A stretch of DNA of 64,000 nucleotides from Porpolomopsis calyptriformis (taxonomy: Eukaryota; Basidiomycota; Agaricomycetes; Agaricales; Hygrophoraceae), in assembly GCA_951640195.1 (NCBI GenBank), contig OX621172.1, forward strand, positions 992,001-1,056,000, read 5' to 3'. A program made the position numbers and the translations under genes. The first letter of the stretch is position 1. The number at the start of each line of letters is the position of its first letter. Shown here in pieces: positions 23,973 through 35,895 of the stretch. The notes under the pieces are model-generated. The model was not told where the DNA came from and did not search any database. It worked only from the letters and a program-made list of their open reading frames with translations.

Positions 23973-25362
23973 CTAGCTAAAGTACCATTTCCTCATCTTC
24001 CCCGCACCGTACCGTATACTCTTCACAACACCAACGCTAGCCACACCCTTCAGCGACTGGACAGTCGCCGGGTACCGCACAATATTGCCCATCTCTGCAC
24101 ACGCTTCTCAGTCAATCCGGTGGCAACCATCATCTTCGCTCGCTCACCTTCCTGCAGTCTCTTTGGCAGCTTCTCATCACCCCCCATCCGCACCCAGTAC
24201 ATGTTCTCGTCGGCCTCTAACGGTGGGAATGCGGCACACGGGGCATACCCACCCCGCACACGCGTCAACAGGTTTAGTGGCAACTTCCTCAGATGGGCCG
24301 ACCGCGCTTGTGCCCCCGTATCCTGTTCAATATCCGGCGAGTCTATCCGCCAATGCACACCGGGCAGCCCAGTGACCAGTCGGTAATACAGCTCTTTGAA
24401 CTGCGACGTTTGCTTTCGCACAATGTTACCCACCTTCCCCCGGTTCTCCGCGGGCAAGATCATGCGCGGATCGCCAAGGTAACTGATCCCGGCGATCCTC
24501 TCAAACAGCTCAGTCTCGGAAAAATTCCCTGGGAGTGTCAGCAGCGCGGCCCGCACCGCTGACGTCAGGTTCACCTGCTGGGCTAGCCGCACCCGCGCGT
24601 CATCCTTGATGATCCGAAGCGGTTTGTGCATCCGACCAGCCAAGTATAGAGTTCGCCAATGGAGGAGATCAGAGCAGAGATTATCTACCGTCGTCACACC
24701 ATATTTGATAGTCTATAGACACCGTTCACCCCACGATCGGAACATGTGGAGGAATGTCAAAAAAGAGTGAAAAAAAATACGACAGGTAAACGGCATGCTC
24801 TCACCACACCCTTTATCGGAACATATGCATTGAACCACACACCCGGGCTGATGTCTTCAACCCTCGAAACATACCAGGAACCCAACACACGCGCATGCAG
24901 CGGGTAATGACTTGGATGTTGCTGCATATTGATTGAGTGCCAATGGGCAGAGTGAGTGACCGCAAACATGAAATCAATCATCGGTCCATCACCACCACCA
25001 CCACCAGACTTCTCGGTCGGATATCCGTCCTGTTCGAACACCCCAGACCCGTACGCGAATGCATAGCGGATAGGCGCATTGAAATCGGCCACTACAGACT
25101 CCAACAACGCTCTGGTCGACTTTGAAACAGACAGCAGCTGATTTCGTCCGAACGTGGGTGGAAGACCAGGCAGAGGTGAATGTTTGTGACTGGCAGCCGG
25201 CCGGGGGTATGGATACAATCGTGTCCGAGGTTTCACAGACTGTCTGGGTATCGGAGGCGCGTCTCCAGTCGAAGACGTGACGGCTTCCGTCGTTAATAAG
25301 CGAGCAGCCAACGTAGACAAAGCAACAGAGTGCTGGCAACAGACCGTTCGGCGGGAGAGCAT
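23973..25362 (-). CDS. TAM41: Mitochondrial CDP-diacylglycerol synthase Tam41
   Basis: Makes CDP-diacylglycerol for cardiolipin on the matrix side of the inner mitochondrial membrane. The start MLSRRTVCCQHSVALS is an amphipathic basic presequence. The nucleotidyltransferase core shows RYAFAYGSGVFEQDGY and MIDFMFAVTHSAHWHSINMQ (GS...DF pattern). HPSHYPLHARVLG, GVWFNAYVPIKG, KYGVTTVDNLCSDLLHWRTL and LYLAGRMHKPLRII follow. ALLTLPGNFSETELFERIAG and PRMILPAENRGKVGNIV are also family blocks. An intron near 24150-24085 joins KRLQE to EMGNIVRYPATVQSLKGV, and the protein ends KMRKWYFS at 23973. A Gly-rich insertion (SGGGGGDG) sits inside the active-site region. Confidence 0.92.
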
Positions 25363-25426
25363 GGTGGAGGGGGGTCGGGGAATTAATATATTATTTTAAC
25401 TTAACTGCCCATATAAGTACATAACA

Positions 25427-27792
25427 CTAACGGTCTACTTCACCATTAACACCAGCCTGCCCGCCATTCGCTGGACCGGGACCACCCAAGGCCCATCCTA
25501 CTTCCACACAACACTTGATACTCCATAGCCAGGTCAGCACGAACACAGGTGTGCTTACAAGCACGTTCAGAACCGGGAAGAGGTCAGGATACCGAGCGGG
25601 CGGTGTGAACAGCCACTCGAGCACCAGCACACCCACCGCTGCACCGTAGACCGCCTAGATCGTGTGAATTTAGCTCAACCACCCATCACGGACGGGCCAC
25701 TTACAACAGAGAATAGCCGGATAAATGATTTTTTCTCCAAAAGCCGAACCGGATTATAACCAATCAACCTGTTCCACAACAGCAATGTTGCGATACATTG
25801 TACTCCCAAGCCATCCCTTGCGAATAAGGGCCACATACTATGGCGCACGTCAGAATAGGGCGACATGGATATATATCACTTGCCTAAAAACAGCAATGTT
25901 GTTCACCAGCCCGCCCAATAGGAATATGTCGGAATCGATAGGAGCACCGGAGAGGATAAGGTTCATCGGCAACAAAGGTACCAATATCGTCTTTTCGTGG
26001 ACTTGGAAAGAAAATAGAAAGAAGGACATCGACGACGTGAGCAAAGCATACGGCAACAGCGGCAGGATAGGTGTATGCCAATCGACGAGCGGCCCCTTCT
26101 CCTTTGCTTGCATTTTTATGCCCCCGTGGATAAGCCCGATCACGCCTGGCAAGAATCCTATGGCGGTGAACAACGTAGAGAGCTTCACGAGTTGCCCGCG
26201 CGATCCTAAATTCCTCCACTTGAATACAACATTCGTTGCGCACCAGAAATTGGCCACCTTGTCCTCGAAAAGACCGCGATTGAAAGGGAATATGCGAGTG
26301 ATGGGGTCGAGGATGGTGGAGAGGGGTGCAACCGGGGGAAGAAAAGGAAGAAAGACAAGGAAAAACGTGAAGGACGTGACAAGAGCCAAGCGGATGAACA
26401 GGCGGGCTCTGCAAGCGGAATGAGGATGTGACGAATCTTAAACGATGACACTTACCCCCGGATGGGGCCGAGATAGAGGCACTTTCCCAATAGGTAGGAG
26501 CCGATAGCAGGAGCGTAATAAAGTGACATCTGCTTGAAACAAAGACTGAGGACGAAGAAAAAGGCTCCGAGAAGATCGCGTCCAGATGCGAAGGAGTCGA
26601 TGGCGAGGAGCGAAAAGGCTGATGGTGGATAAGTGGAGGGAAAGGCGAGAATGAATTATACTGACCGAGCATGACCGAGTTGTACTGAAAATGGCCGAAA
26701 TCAACCAGCAGCAACGCGGGTTGTAAAAGTAATATCAAGAAGGCTAGATTCTTGTGATCGGGGGGTTCAAGCTCCATCATGGGATAAAACATGGAGGTGA
26801 ATACCTGAGTTCGCCTCGAGCGATTTCCCAACCATGTACGCACAAATACAAACAATGCCGGTACGTGAACCATGACATCGAGCGCTACCACCGTCGAACG
26901 CATGTACACTTTGTTCTTCTCGCTCTCAGTGCCGCGAGAGTGGAAGAGAGCGAAGGAGGAAGGGTCCAACCACGAGCCGCTGCGGCGAGTGCATTAGTGT
27001 GAATCACAAGAACGACGGTGTGTATGACTCACATGAAGCCACATATCCACGAGACATATGCTGTTAGTGGTGGATAATCGAGTCCCCAGTAAGGCAAATC
27101 ATATCTATACCATTCGCGGGGAGGAAGATGGATAGTCAACTCCATCCAGTGACGGTGCGCCTCGTAATCACCAAACATCGGCGGCGTGCCCTTTCCTATG
27201 GATATTTTCTCAGTAAACACTCGAGGTCGATGGATTGATTCGACTGACCCGAGTACGACCCTAGACCGATGGACCATTTTATCCATGTCGATGCGATAAT
27301 TACACTCGGAACGACCCAATGCTTCATTCCCCGTTTATGCATCCATCGTATCCATCGTTTGCCCATTCCACACTCTCCATCCGAGGCTTGCTCGATTTTA
27401 ACGCGGGGTGATTCCGACGATGTGGGTATTTTATCTAGCTCTGCGAGAGAGCTGAAACTCAGGTGACGGTTCGATGATCCGTCGGTGGGTGATTGGTTGA
27501 AGGTTGAGAAGACGGGAGACGCGCCGCGGGATGTTCCGGGGGAGAGGGGTGGCGTCTGAAGCCAGTGCTGGCTTTCCGAGGTTTCCAGCAGATGTCTGCG
27601 GGGAGTCGGGGCAAGAATATGAGGTTTGTCTGATGTCTGCTGGAAAGGTGAGTCCATCGATAGTCTGGAAGATGTCCTATGGCGGAAACGTAGTCTAGAG
27701 TTGGCTGTTTGTGACTGGAGTGAGTATGTACGCATTCTCCTGGGTGATTTTGAGTTCTCTCCTTGAGAGACGAAGGCGATATGCTCGTCCAT
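25427..27792 (-). CDS. ALG6: Alg6 dolichyl-P-Glc:Man9GlcNAc2-PP-dolichol alpha-1,3-glucosyltransferase
   Basis: ER multi-span GT57 enzyme that adds the first glucose to the lipid-linked N-glycan precursor. The luminal catalytic loop reads [20 protein letters not shown] and then [19 protein letters not shown], the family signature. Later exons give [65 protein letters not shown] and [15 protein letters not shown]. At least ten hydrophobic segments are seen. A cytosolic N-terminal extension of about 180 residues, rich in Ser and Pro, precedes the first membrane span ([16 protein letters not shown]). It is longer than the short N-terminus I would expect in yeast. The ATG at 27792 is the first in frame. 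Stop is at 25427. Confidence 0.93.
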
Positions 27793-27845
27793 GATTCACA
27801 CCTGAGCAGGAAGCGAGGCAAAGTAATTAAAATGATCACGTGTTA

Positions 27846-28711
27846 CTACTCGACGAGCTCTTCCCCGTCTTCTGAAAATTTAACCATCTGTTTGGGGTCT
27901 ACATTTCCGATGTATTTTGTGTGGTCTAGACGAATATCAACGTCAATTAGCATGTAGGATACTTAGACTTACGTCCATATGCGACAAGCTCGCCCGCCGG
28001 ATTGGTGAAATCAACACGGGTATACGCCAGTGACCTTCCTTCGGAACACTCAACGTTGACATCCATCCGACAGCTCACAGAGACTGACCTATGCCGGTGA
28101 GGACGGCTCTGGCAGCTAACACGTCTCCGACACATCCAGCACGCTTTACAAATGACGTGCCTGGATCGAACGAAAAGGCTGTTATAAAGAAGATGCGGTA
28201 AACGGCTCGAGGACATACTGATATCAGTGGAGACTCCCGTCATCCAATGGCCCTTGGAGGCCACCGCGAGGGAGCCAAGTGTGTCCGTTAAAGACAAGAT
28301 GAGGCCACCGTGAACGGTCTGAGACGAGATGAGTGGTGAATTGGTCGAGAAGAAAATGTTTACCCCGATGCGATTGACTGGATCGTATATCAGAACAGAT
28401 TCTCGAATTCCCATTTCGGCCACGTACGATTGTGACGTTCGATCTTGAGCGAAGCATGAACGGCGCCAGGTGTTGCGGCGTGTATCCTCAGCTTCGTTCA
28501 TTCAGCTCAAGGACCAGGCTACGGTCAATCGGACAAACCTTGGGGAAACACAGTGCATCGTGTCCTGTGGTGATATGTTTAGAGAATACTTCCGAGTGAT
28601 TCTACTTGCCTCCGTGATTAACAAACGATTCCCAGACCTAGAGCACGTAAATCCTGCCACTCTCGCCACGCAAATCCCAAAAAACCCACCTGTCGAGTAA
28701 ACTGAAGGCAT
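27846..28711 (-). CDS. Hotdog-fold acyl-CoA thioesterase (4HBT, THEM2/PaaI-like)
   Basis: Seen are VHGGLILSLTDTLGSLAVAS and GHWMTGVSTDISMSS, the HGG-x-L-x-L-x-D motif of the 4HBT/ACOT13 group. The C-terminal strands are LAYTRVDFTNPAGELVAYG. A final intron near 27965-27915 joins to HHTKYIGNVDPKQMVKFSED and a stop at 27846. The upstream part (MPSVYSTGGFFGICVARVAG...) is less certain, and the start at 28711 is the first ATG of the open frame. These enzymes hydrolyse acyl-CoA esters; the substrate cannot be told from sequence. The neighbour across a 114-bp divergent gap is an acyl-CoA dehydrogenase-like gene, which would fit shared lipid metabolism, but this is inference. Confidence 0.8.
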
Positions 28712-28825
28712 GCCATGGATATTATGTAAGCTATCCTGCTAAATAGAAATTCAAACTCAGATTCTACAGATTGATGGTCGCCGGTTTAGAAACATGTATA
28801 ACCGAGCTACTTGGAATCAGACCTG

Positions 28826-31109
28826 ATGCTCGTTGAAGAGGGTTTCCAACCAGTCAGTCAGCCGTTTTTCGCCTTGACATTTCCTGACTATCTTACCCAA
28901 GGTCCCGTTTACAGAGGGCCATCCGTTCACCACCGATCCAGTCCTACCCAACTTGTTGAAGAGGATAATCCCTCCCAGGTCATTTCTTTGACTACGTCTG
29001 ACGACCCAATTCGCTCACGTTGATGACTTAGTCACCTGGTGGAGATCGAACCGGACCTGGTTCGATTTGGCACAGTGATATGCACCAGTAACCATCTTTC
29101 ATCTCAAACTGGCCTTGGTTAACGTTCGTCTGCAGCCATGCGAGCACTGGGTGATCGTGTGAATCCACCCAAACTCACTCAATATGATCAATGGGGCAAG
29201 TTCTGTCTTGGCAGTGGTCAATGCAGATCCCTAATTGGGCTCACCAGGTCGCCGCATTGACCACCTTCATACCTCTGAAGGATGGCGAACCCTCAAAGAG
29301 ATATGTCACCGAGAAGGCATTCCGGGAATATTCTACGAACGTACATATGGCGAACACAGCCGCGTGTATGGGTTTGCCAAGGTTTTACTCATGATCGGTG
29401 ACTCTCATGAGGTATATAATGGTTCGAATCACCTTTCACAAGATTGTCCTCATCGTTTTTTCTAGATATTTTGTCCGATGAGTATGACCGATGGTTGCGC
29501 AAGAGGTGATTTCTTTTTTGATCCTCTGCTACTCTGACACTTTTCCTCTAGTCATCGAGTTGTTTGGAACCGATGATTTGAAAACGGACGTCTTCTCCCG
29601 ACTTATCAGGTGATTGGCTCATCATAAACATTTCTGAGAAATTTCTCATCGTCAATCAAGTCGTGACCCCACCCTCGCCTTTACATCCGGTCAATGGATG
29701 ACAGAGGTTCGTCAATCTCAACTTACCACTCCTCCGCCCAGCTGACCTCCACCTGAGCGTCCCGGAGGCTCTGACGTTTCCCAGACCGAGACCAGGGCTT
29801 TGCCAAGTGGCAAAGTTGATCGATTTGGGCCAGAATACACACTCGATGGCTTCAAATGGTTTTCCAGCGCTGTTGATTGCGACGTTGCGGCTGCGCTCGC
29901 TCGTACTGGACACCCCAAAGAGGGTTCTCGGTCTCTTTCCCTTTTTCTCGTGCCTCTTCGCCTTCCGTTACTTCGCGACCGATCCTCCCCCGCACCTCCC
30001 GCGACAACCAATGGTATCTACACCCACAGACTCAAGAATAAGATCGGAACGCACGCGCTACCTACCGCTGAGTTATCCCTCCAGTCAACAAAGGCTTTTC
30101 TCCTCGGTCCTCCCAATCAGGGCGTAAAGAGTATCACGCCTGTGCTAAACATCACCCGCATCTATTCGGCTATATCTTCTCTTGGCGGCATGCGCAGATG
30201 TCTCTCCATTGCAGCCGAGTATGCCAAGGTTCGTGCCATCGAGGGGGGTAGTCGCCTTCTCAAAGATGCCCCCCTTCATGTCGCACAGTTAGCCTCGATA
30301 TTTCTAGTTTACAGAGCTATCACCCATTTGACTTTTGGGGCCATCCTACTCCTGGGGAAAGTGGAATGCGGTACAGCAACTGCGGATGAGGAGCGTAGAT
30401 TAAGAATCTTGACGCCTACCGTGAAGGCGTTTGCGGCTGAAAAAGCCTGCTCTGTGATGGAGGAAGCCATGGTGGCAATGGGAGGAGCCGGATACATGGA
30501 GGAAAATCATATTGGGAGGTACTTATTCAAGCTTGAAATATTGACACCATAAATAATTCCCCCCCCCCCCAGATTGATCCGAGACTCTCTTGTTGAAAAG
30601 ATCTGGGAGGGTACAACGACGGTTCTGTCGTTGGATTTAGTGAGGGCTGGACAGGATCCAGCCACTCTGAATTCGTTCATATCCGTGAGTTGATTTTTTT
30701 TCTCGCATGGCCCGTTATGTGACTCTCTCTTCAGTGGGGTAGAGGCGTGATAAATTCGTGCCCTGCGGCTCTCCAAACGGTGATCCGCCAGCCCCTTGAT
30801 ATCCTACGTGCCGCGTTGGCTTGTGTAGAAAGCATATTTGTCCGACCCATATCTCCTTTGATGCCCCGCCCCGCTCTACTCCTCACAGGTCATACAGCTG
30901 CCAGTTTGTATCTCTTGGAACATCTGATATGGTCACACGCTACCGCAGACCTCCAAAGACCACTGGACACCGAGGTTTTTCGCCGGTGGGTGTTGGAGGG
31001 TGGATTGGTTACGGCGATTGAAGATGCGAAGAGGACTAGGGAATCAAAAACGGAGCGAATACTGGCGGACTCTGCGATTGTTTATGGGCCAATAAAGAGC
31101 AAACTTTGA
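28826..31109 (+). CDS. Acyl-CoA dehydrogenase family protein (AidB/ACAD11-like)
   Basis: FAD-dependent acyl-CoA dehydrogenase fold. Exon joins give MLVEEGFQPVPFTEGHPFTT, DPVLPNLLKRIIPP, TTMRALGDRVNPPKLTQYD, GRRIDHLHTSEGWRTLKEIC and GIFYERTYGEHSRVYGFAK. Next come VFCPMSMTDGCARVIELFG, FTSGQWMTERPGGSDVSQTE (the FAD/substrate loop) and EYTLDGFKWFSSAVDCDVAA. Further on are HRLKNKIGTHALPTAELSLQ and EEAMVAMGGAGYMEENHIGR. The motif VEKIWEGTTTVLSLDLVRA contains the Glu that is catalytic in relatives. The N-terminal and linker features fit the AidB-like subgroup rather than mitochondrial beta-oxidation enzymes. Introns include about 28845-28902, 28978-29030 and 29080-29135. It converges with PSMD9, the two stops being 32 bp apart. 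Confidence 0.88.
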
Positions 31110-31141
31110 GAGTACATGTACATTATGCAAGTCATACATGT

Positions 31142-31962
31142 TTATGAAGTGGTGTATGGAACGATGTGACATCTTGTCCAATAGTTCAGCGGACAAACCA
31201 GAAAAACAGTTGTGTACTCACCCTAACCTTCCACGACCTCCCCAACCTGTCCGGGGAGTCAGGCTCAAAACAATCCTTTGGTCCGATCCACGCAATACTA
31301 CGATGGGAATGGCACGCTATTAACGAAAAAGTCAGCGTCTCAGAATCGTTTAGAGGTCTCTGGCTTGCATTTTCGCTTGCGGCAAGCAAGTCTGTTAGAC
31401 TGGTAAGAGTGAGAGACTCGGCCTCGAACGATTTCCGAGTCAGATGTCCGAATTGGACGAAAAGGTCCTCTCTTTGCAAGCCCTGTCATCACTCGTTGTC
31501 AGAACACGAGAGCGAACGATTCCTGAACGGGACGCGCACAGCGTCGGCAGCGGGGCTATTGGGAGCGACGCCATCCACCCTTGCGAACGGGATCAGAGAA
31601 TCTTCTTCTTCTTCTTTCTGTCCTGGCTCGGGGCGGGCGTCGGCGGGGGCTGCGGTTTGGGGGTTGAAGACGGCCTCGAGGGCCTTGGCGATATCGTCCG
31701 TGACAGCTTTGAGGTCATTCCGCAGCTCGATAATTCGGACGCGAGCGTGGCGGACGGCGAAGACGTCAATGTCCGAGCGCGGGAAGCCTTCGGGGTCGAG
31801 GAGAGGGGAATGGAGAGTGACGGAGTTGGCTGTGAGGACGGAGAGCTGGGCTCTGAGTTCTGCCTCGATGCCACCCTTGTGGACGGCGAGGGCGCGAACC
31901 TGATCTGCTGGGTCAACTGGCGGTGGGGGGAGTGTGTAACCCATTTCTGAATCATGTGACAT
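31142..31962 (-). CDS. NAS2: Proteasome assembly chaperone Nas2 / PSMD9 (PDZ)
   Basis: Chaperone for assembly of the 26S regulatory particle base. The N-terminal helical hairpin reads [40 protein letters not shown] and [21 protein letters not shown] charged linker (GQKEEEED) follows. The PDZ domain has [17 protein letters not shown] and, after an intron, [12 protein letters not shown]. Its last strand comes from a downstream exon joined near 31325: [20 protein letters not shown] and [16 protein letters not shown], ending at 31142. The start is either [10 protein letters not shown] at 31962 or the second Met at 31944. The start codon lies only 7 bp from that of the divergent chorismate mutase. 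Confidence 0.9.
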
Positions 31963-31969
31963 TATAGCG

Positions 31970-33115
31970 ATGCAGCAGCAAAATTTTATGCTCGCGGGGG
32001 ACCCGCTCTCCCTCGACAGAATTCGTTCCATCCTTACCCGGCTAGAGGATACCATCATATTTTCGCTTATTGAGCGCGCACAGTTCGCTCATAACCCCAA
32101 GATTTATCACCGTGGGTTGTTCAAGGAGCTTTCGAAACTAGGCTTCGAGGGGAGTTGGCTGGACTGGTTCTTGAAAGAGACAGAGACGTTTCACGGTGAG
32201 TATATCTCTGAAGTTATCCGCATGACAACCAACCTGTCGAATCCCGAAGCAAAAGCACGACGGTACACAAGGTAATCAACACATTCCGATCTCCCTTTTT
32301 TTTTTTGAAAACAAAAAAGGGAACGCCGTTCTACAGTCCAGACGAATATCCCTTTACCGCAGACCTGCCAGATCCCGTACTTCCACCCCTAGCTTTCCCG
32401 ACCATCCTCCACCCGAACAAAATCAACGTGAACCCGTCCATTCTTTCCTTCTACACCCGCTCTATCGTCCCGCGCATCACCAGGCACGCCACCCTCGTAC
32501 TCGCCGCCGTCAAACGCGCCAACGGGATTCTCGGCGACGACGAATTCGAAGATGACGGAAACTACGGCAGCGCCGCGACACTCGACGTCGAAGTCCTCCA
32601 ATCTATCAGCAAACGCGTCCACTACGGTACTTATCTCTCATTAAATTTGTGTTTTTTTTTTTTCAACACCACACAGGCAAATTCGTCTCAGAATCCAAAT
32701 TCATCGCGAACCCCTCTGATTTCATCCCGCACATCCTCAACGCCAACCGCCCCGCGCTCGAAGCCCTCATCACCCTCCCCGCCGTCGAGCGCACCCTCCT
32801 CCAGCGCCTGCGCAGAAAGGCGGCCACCTACGCCCAGGACTTTGCCGCCGCAGACGACGAGCTGGTGAAAAACCAACACCAACCGGTCCCGAACGGATCC
32901 CCCACCGCCTGCGGGGGGAAGAAGATCGACGTCGATGGCGTCGTCGACCTTTACGAGAGCTACATTATCCCACTCACAAAGGAGGTCGAGGTGTGTCCCC
33001 CCCCCCCCCCTCTCGCTTTTTTTTCGTCGAAACTTATCATCATCAGGTGGACTACCTTGTGCATCGTTTAGACGGGCTGTCGGAAGAGGACATACGTAAA
33101 CTAACGAATCCTTAG
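31970..33115 (+). CDS. ARO7: Chorismate mutase
   Basis: Converts chorismate to prephenate in phenylalanine and tyrosine synthesis, in the cytosol. AroQ-type all-helical fungal enzyme: [90 protein letters not shown] and [80 protein letters not shown] and [11 protein letters not shown] follow, ending at 33115. The Trp/Tyr allosteric region is present. Introns near 32197-32250, 32275-32320, 32625-32680 and 32990-33045; the last contains a run of C and a run of T. Start at 31970 ([10 protein letters not shown]) or 31988. Confidence 0.93.
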
Positions 33116-33397
33116 AATTTTATTTTGCACACTCTTGTAAATATAAAAATCGCCCAGGAGGCAGGCAATATTTGGACTTGCAAACGTACGGAGGGGAATG
33201 AGCAAAAAACGGAAGCGGTTCGCTAGTACTATAGTGTGGGCCCCAGTTTCCAACCAACATTATAGCAAATAAAAAAGAAAGAAAGGAAAATAGCCCGATC
33301 TCGCACGGGTAGATAGATGTGTACATACATGAAATGGAATACGTATAATGGGGTATTTATCAAAAAAGATATGAAAATGTGGAGAACCAAGAGGGGA

Positions 33398-35551
33398 TCA
33401 TATTCCTAGATCTGCACACAAATCGGTCAGCATGAACAACCGCAAAAAAAAAAACAGCACACACCTTCCAAAATTCGCTTCCTTTCATCCTCGGAGATAT
33501 TACACGTAGCGCGTCTAGCAAGAAGTTTTTGCGTCCTATACTTCTCGTACAGGACCTCTTTGGTGTGGATCTTGAGCAACTGCAAAAAAAAAAAAAAAAA
33601 AAAACATGGACAGTTTTGTCTTTTCAGCACCATACTGCACACGCAAGAACAAAGACGTTTGTAATCCATACTTTGAAATGAGTAGACAATATAGCTGTCC
33701 TTAGAGCCGCAAAATCGCAATGATCAGGGTTCAGCACGTCGATCGTCCCCCATCTGAAATTTCTCGTGAACACGCCCTTCAGATCCTCTGGCGGAGCCTG
33801 GAGATATGGCAAAAGTCGCGAGTGCGTGGACGCCGGCGACTGCATTCCTCCTCCTATGGCCGCCGATCCGTGACCGCCGCCACCATCCTCCTCCGACATC
33901 GCTGTCACAGGCGTGCGTGGAAACCCCATATCCGGTGAAAACGGGCGCTTTCGACGCTTCCCCCCCTCCGGCGCGATCAGCGCGAACGGCATCACCGAAC
34001 TCAGATCCGTCTTGGCGACGATATGCGCAGAGAAACGCACGTTGGCCACGCTCTCCGCGTCGTCCGAGTCTTTCACCACCGCCTCCGACAACTCTCGCCG
34101 AGACCGGGACCGAGACAGGGGGCGTCCGTGCCGAGGAGACCGGAGTTTGATGACCGGCCGCGAGCGCCGTTCCACGTCCGTTTCCTCCTCGCCTTCGCCC
34201 TCGCTGTGTTCCTCGACGCCATTCATATCGCCGTTCCCGTTCATGGAGGCGTGACCGTCGGCGCTAAAGCTCTGTTTCCTAGGCGTCTCCTCGATATTGG
34301 CCATCGGCCCAAACACTCCAAAGTCAAGGTTGGCCTCGCGAAGAGACCTCCGAACTGCATCTTTCACTGCCAAAAGCTTCTCATCCGTCAAGGAATCTGC
34401 GCGTGCGATTACGGGTAACACATTAGAACGCGCGGATAACCTGTGAATAACGCGAATCTCAGCCGGAGACATCGTCATTAATGCCGAAGACTCGTCATCA
34501 GAGTCGTCCACCGAGGAATTATCGGGAACGAGATCTGGCGGTTGGTAAGAAATGGTGGCCTCTGAGCGAGTCTTTGTTGGCAAGGACGACAGAGCACGTC
34601 GGGCAGCTGTCGTCATGATGGAGGAAGGATCGATCATATAGATACACCTGAGAGAGAGGGATAAGTTTTGGAAGGATGAATGATATATCATACTGACAAG
34701 TGAATGTGTTGATCTCCTTTACTCTGGCGGACTACTTTTGATTCCTAATGATCATGAGCGAGAGGGTTCGAAGAGAGGGGTGGATGGAAGACGGACCTCA
34801 CTCATAGTATCAGCATACTGCACGTCCACGTACTTGATGATCCCATTCACTTGGCGTTCGAGCTTGAGCTCGTGTCCCTCGGCAAAGTCCAGCCCGGGGG
34901 TGTCGATGATGGAGAAGAGCAGTCGGTCGAACCGGGACTCGCAGATCTCCACACAGGCGGTCTGGATCGACTGCGTGTGCTTCGTCGATCCGCGCAAGAA
35001 ACGGTCGACGGCGGCCTGCTGGTCGGCCGTCGCGGTGGGTGAGATGTCCGCAGTCTCGAGGAGGAGGCGGAGCAAGGATGTCTTTCCGGTCCCCAGTCCA
35101 CCAACGACCTAAGAGATGGGAGTGTGAGGAACGATAAATCGAAAAGAGGGCGGGCACGGACCATGAGATTGAATGTGGGCGGGATGCGAGATCTGCGATG
35201 ACTGTGGCGGCTCGCTGTGGTTATAGTGGTGAATCTTCTGTTCTCAAAGGCGGACGGAACGTTTGACATATAGAGCGAGGAGATGCTTGAGCCATCGGGC
35301 GGTTTTCCTGGTGATCCCCGAAATGGTTTGTGAAATGATACGGGGGTTCGGTCGGGGCCTTGAAACGATGTTTTTGCCGCACCTTGTTGAGGATAATCTG
35401 GCGGGGGCGGTGTCTGCCGAATAGATGCCACATCTACCAAACTTTCTGGCCAGGGTATGCCCTGAGAATGAAGTTGAGGTAACGAAGGCGACGTGTGGAT
35501 TTGGGGTGACGCATCGTCTTTCTTGGAGCCTTTCCGACGAAAAGAAAACAT
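33398..35551 (-). CDS. Septin
   Basis: GTP-binding filament protein of the cell cortex and septum. A polar N-terminus (MFSFRRKGSKKDD) is followed by NLMVVGGLGTGKTSLLRLLL (P-loop). Other marks are SIIDTPGLDFAEGHELKLER (G3 DTPG), IYMIDPSSIM, EIRVIHRLSARSNVLPVIAR with ARAD (G4) and FRWGTIDVLNPDHCDFAALR. The septin C-terminal elements are THFK-x-LKIHTKEVLYEKYR, TQKLLARRATCNISEDERKR and ILEDLGI. A 120-residue insertion with many Ser and Glu lies between G4 and the C-terminal part. The terminal exon after an intron near 33458-33405 ends at 33398. No long C-terminal coiled coil follows, unlike several core septins. It is a paralogue of the septin-like gene at 37273-38683. Confidence 0.87.
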
Positions 35552-35895
35552 GAGCGAGAAGGAATGAGAAGGTGTGCTCAGCAGCGATGAATGGGTAAAG
35601 CAGGCAAGCAAGCCAGCGCAAAGTGAGGAGGAGATCAAGAAAGAAAAACAAAAACGAATGTGACCGAACGGACGTTGAGTGGTGCAGCAGTAAAAAAAAA
35701 ACGAAATTTGTAAGCTCAAAATTTATTATATTTTTTTGATCAAAACAAAAAAAAAAAAAAAAAAAATTATAATCCGGCCGACGCCGGCCGGCCGTCCCGG
35801 CAACAGTGTACATACAAAACTAACTACATACACAAAGCTACAGATTTCGACAAAGAAGGAGAGAAAGGAAAAAAAGGGCATATCCGTGTGAGCGT
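35552..35895. other. Intergenic region with A-rich and GC-palindromic tract
   Basis: This 344-bp stretch is upstream of the septin and downstream of the double Zn-cluster frame, both on minus. It contains long runs of A around 35692-35766 and a CG palindrome-rich piece (ccggccgacgccggccggccg region near 35775-35796). It probably holds the 3' end of one gene and promoter of the next. No coding signal is recognised. Confidence 0.4.

Noticed and set aside
31444..31950. 168-codon open frame on plus opposite PSMD9
   Set aside because: It is the complement of the clear Nas2/PSMD9 reading frame and shows no family of its own.
33806..34418. Several plus-strand open frames of 110-130 codons opposite the septin
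   Set aside because: Arg/Ser/Pro-rich shadows of GC-rich septin coding sequence.
35692..35796. Poly-A tracts as a possible retrocopy tail
   Set aside because: No flanking duplication and no intronless gene copy next to it; A runs are common between genes in this window.
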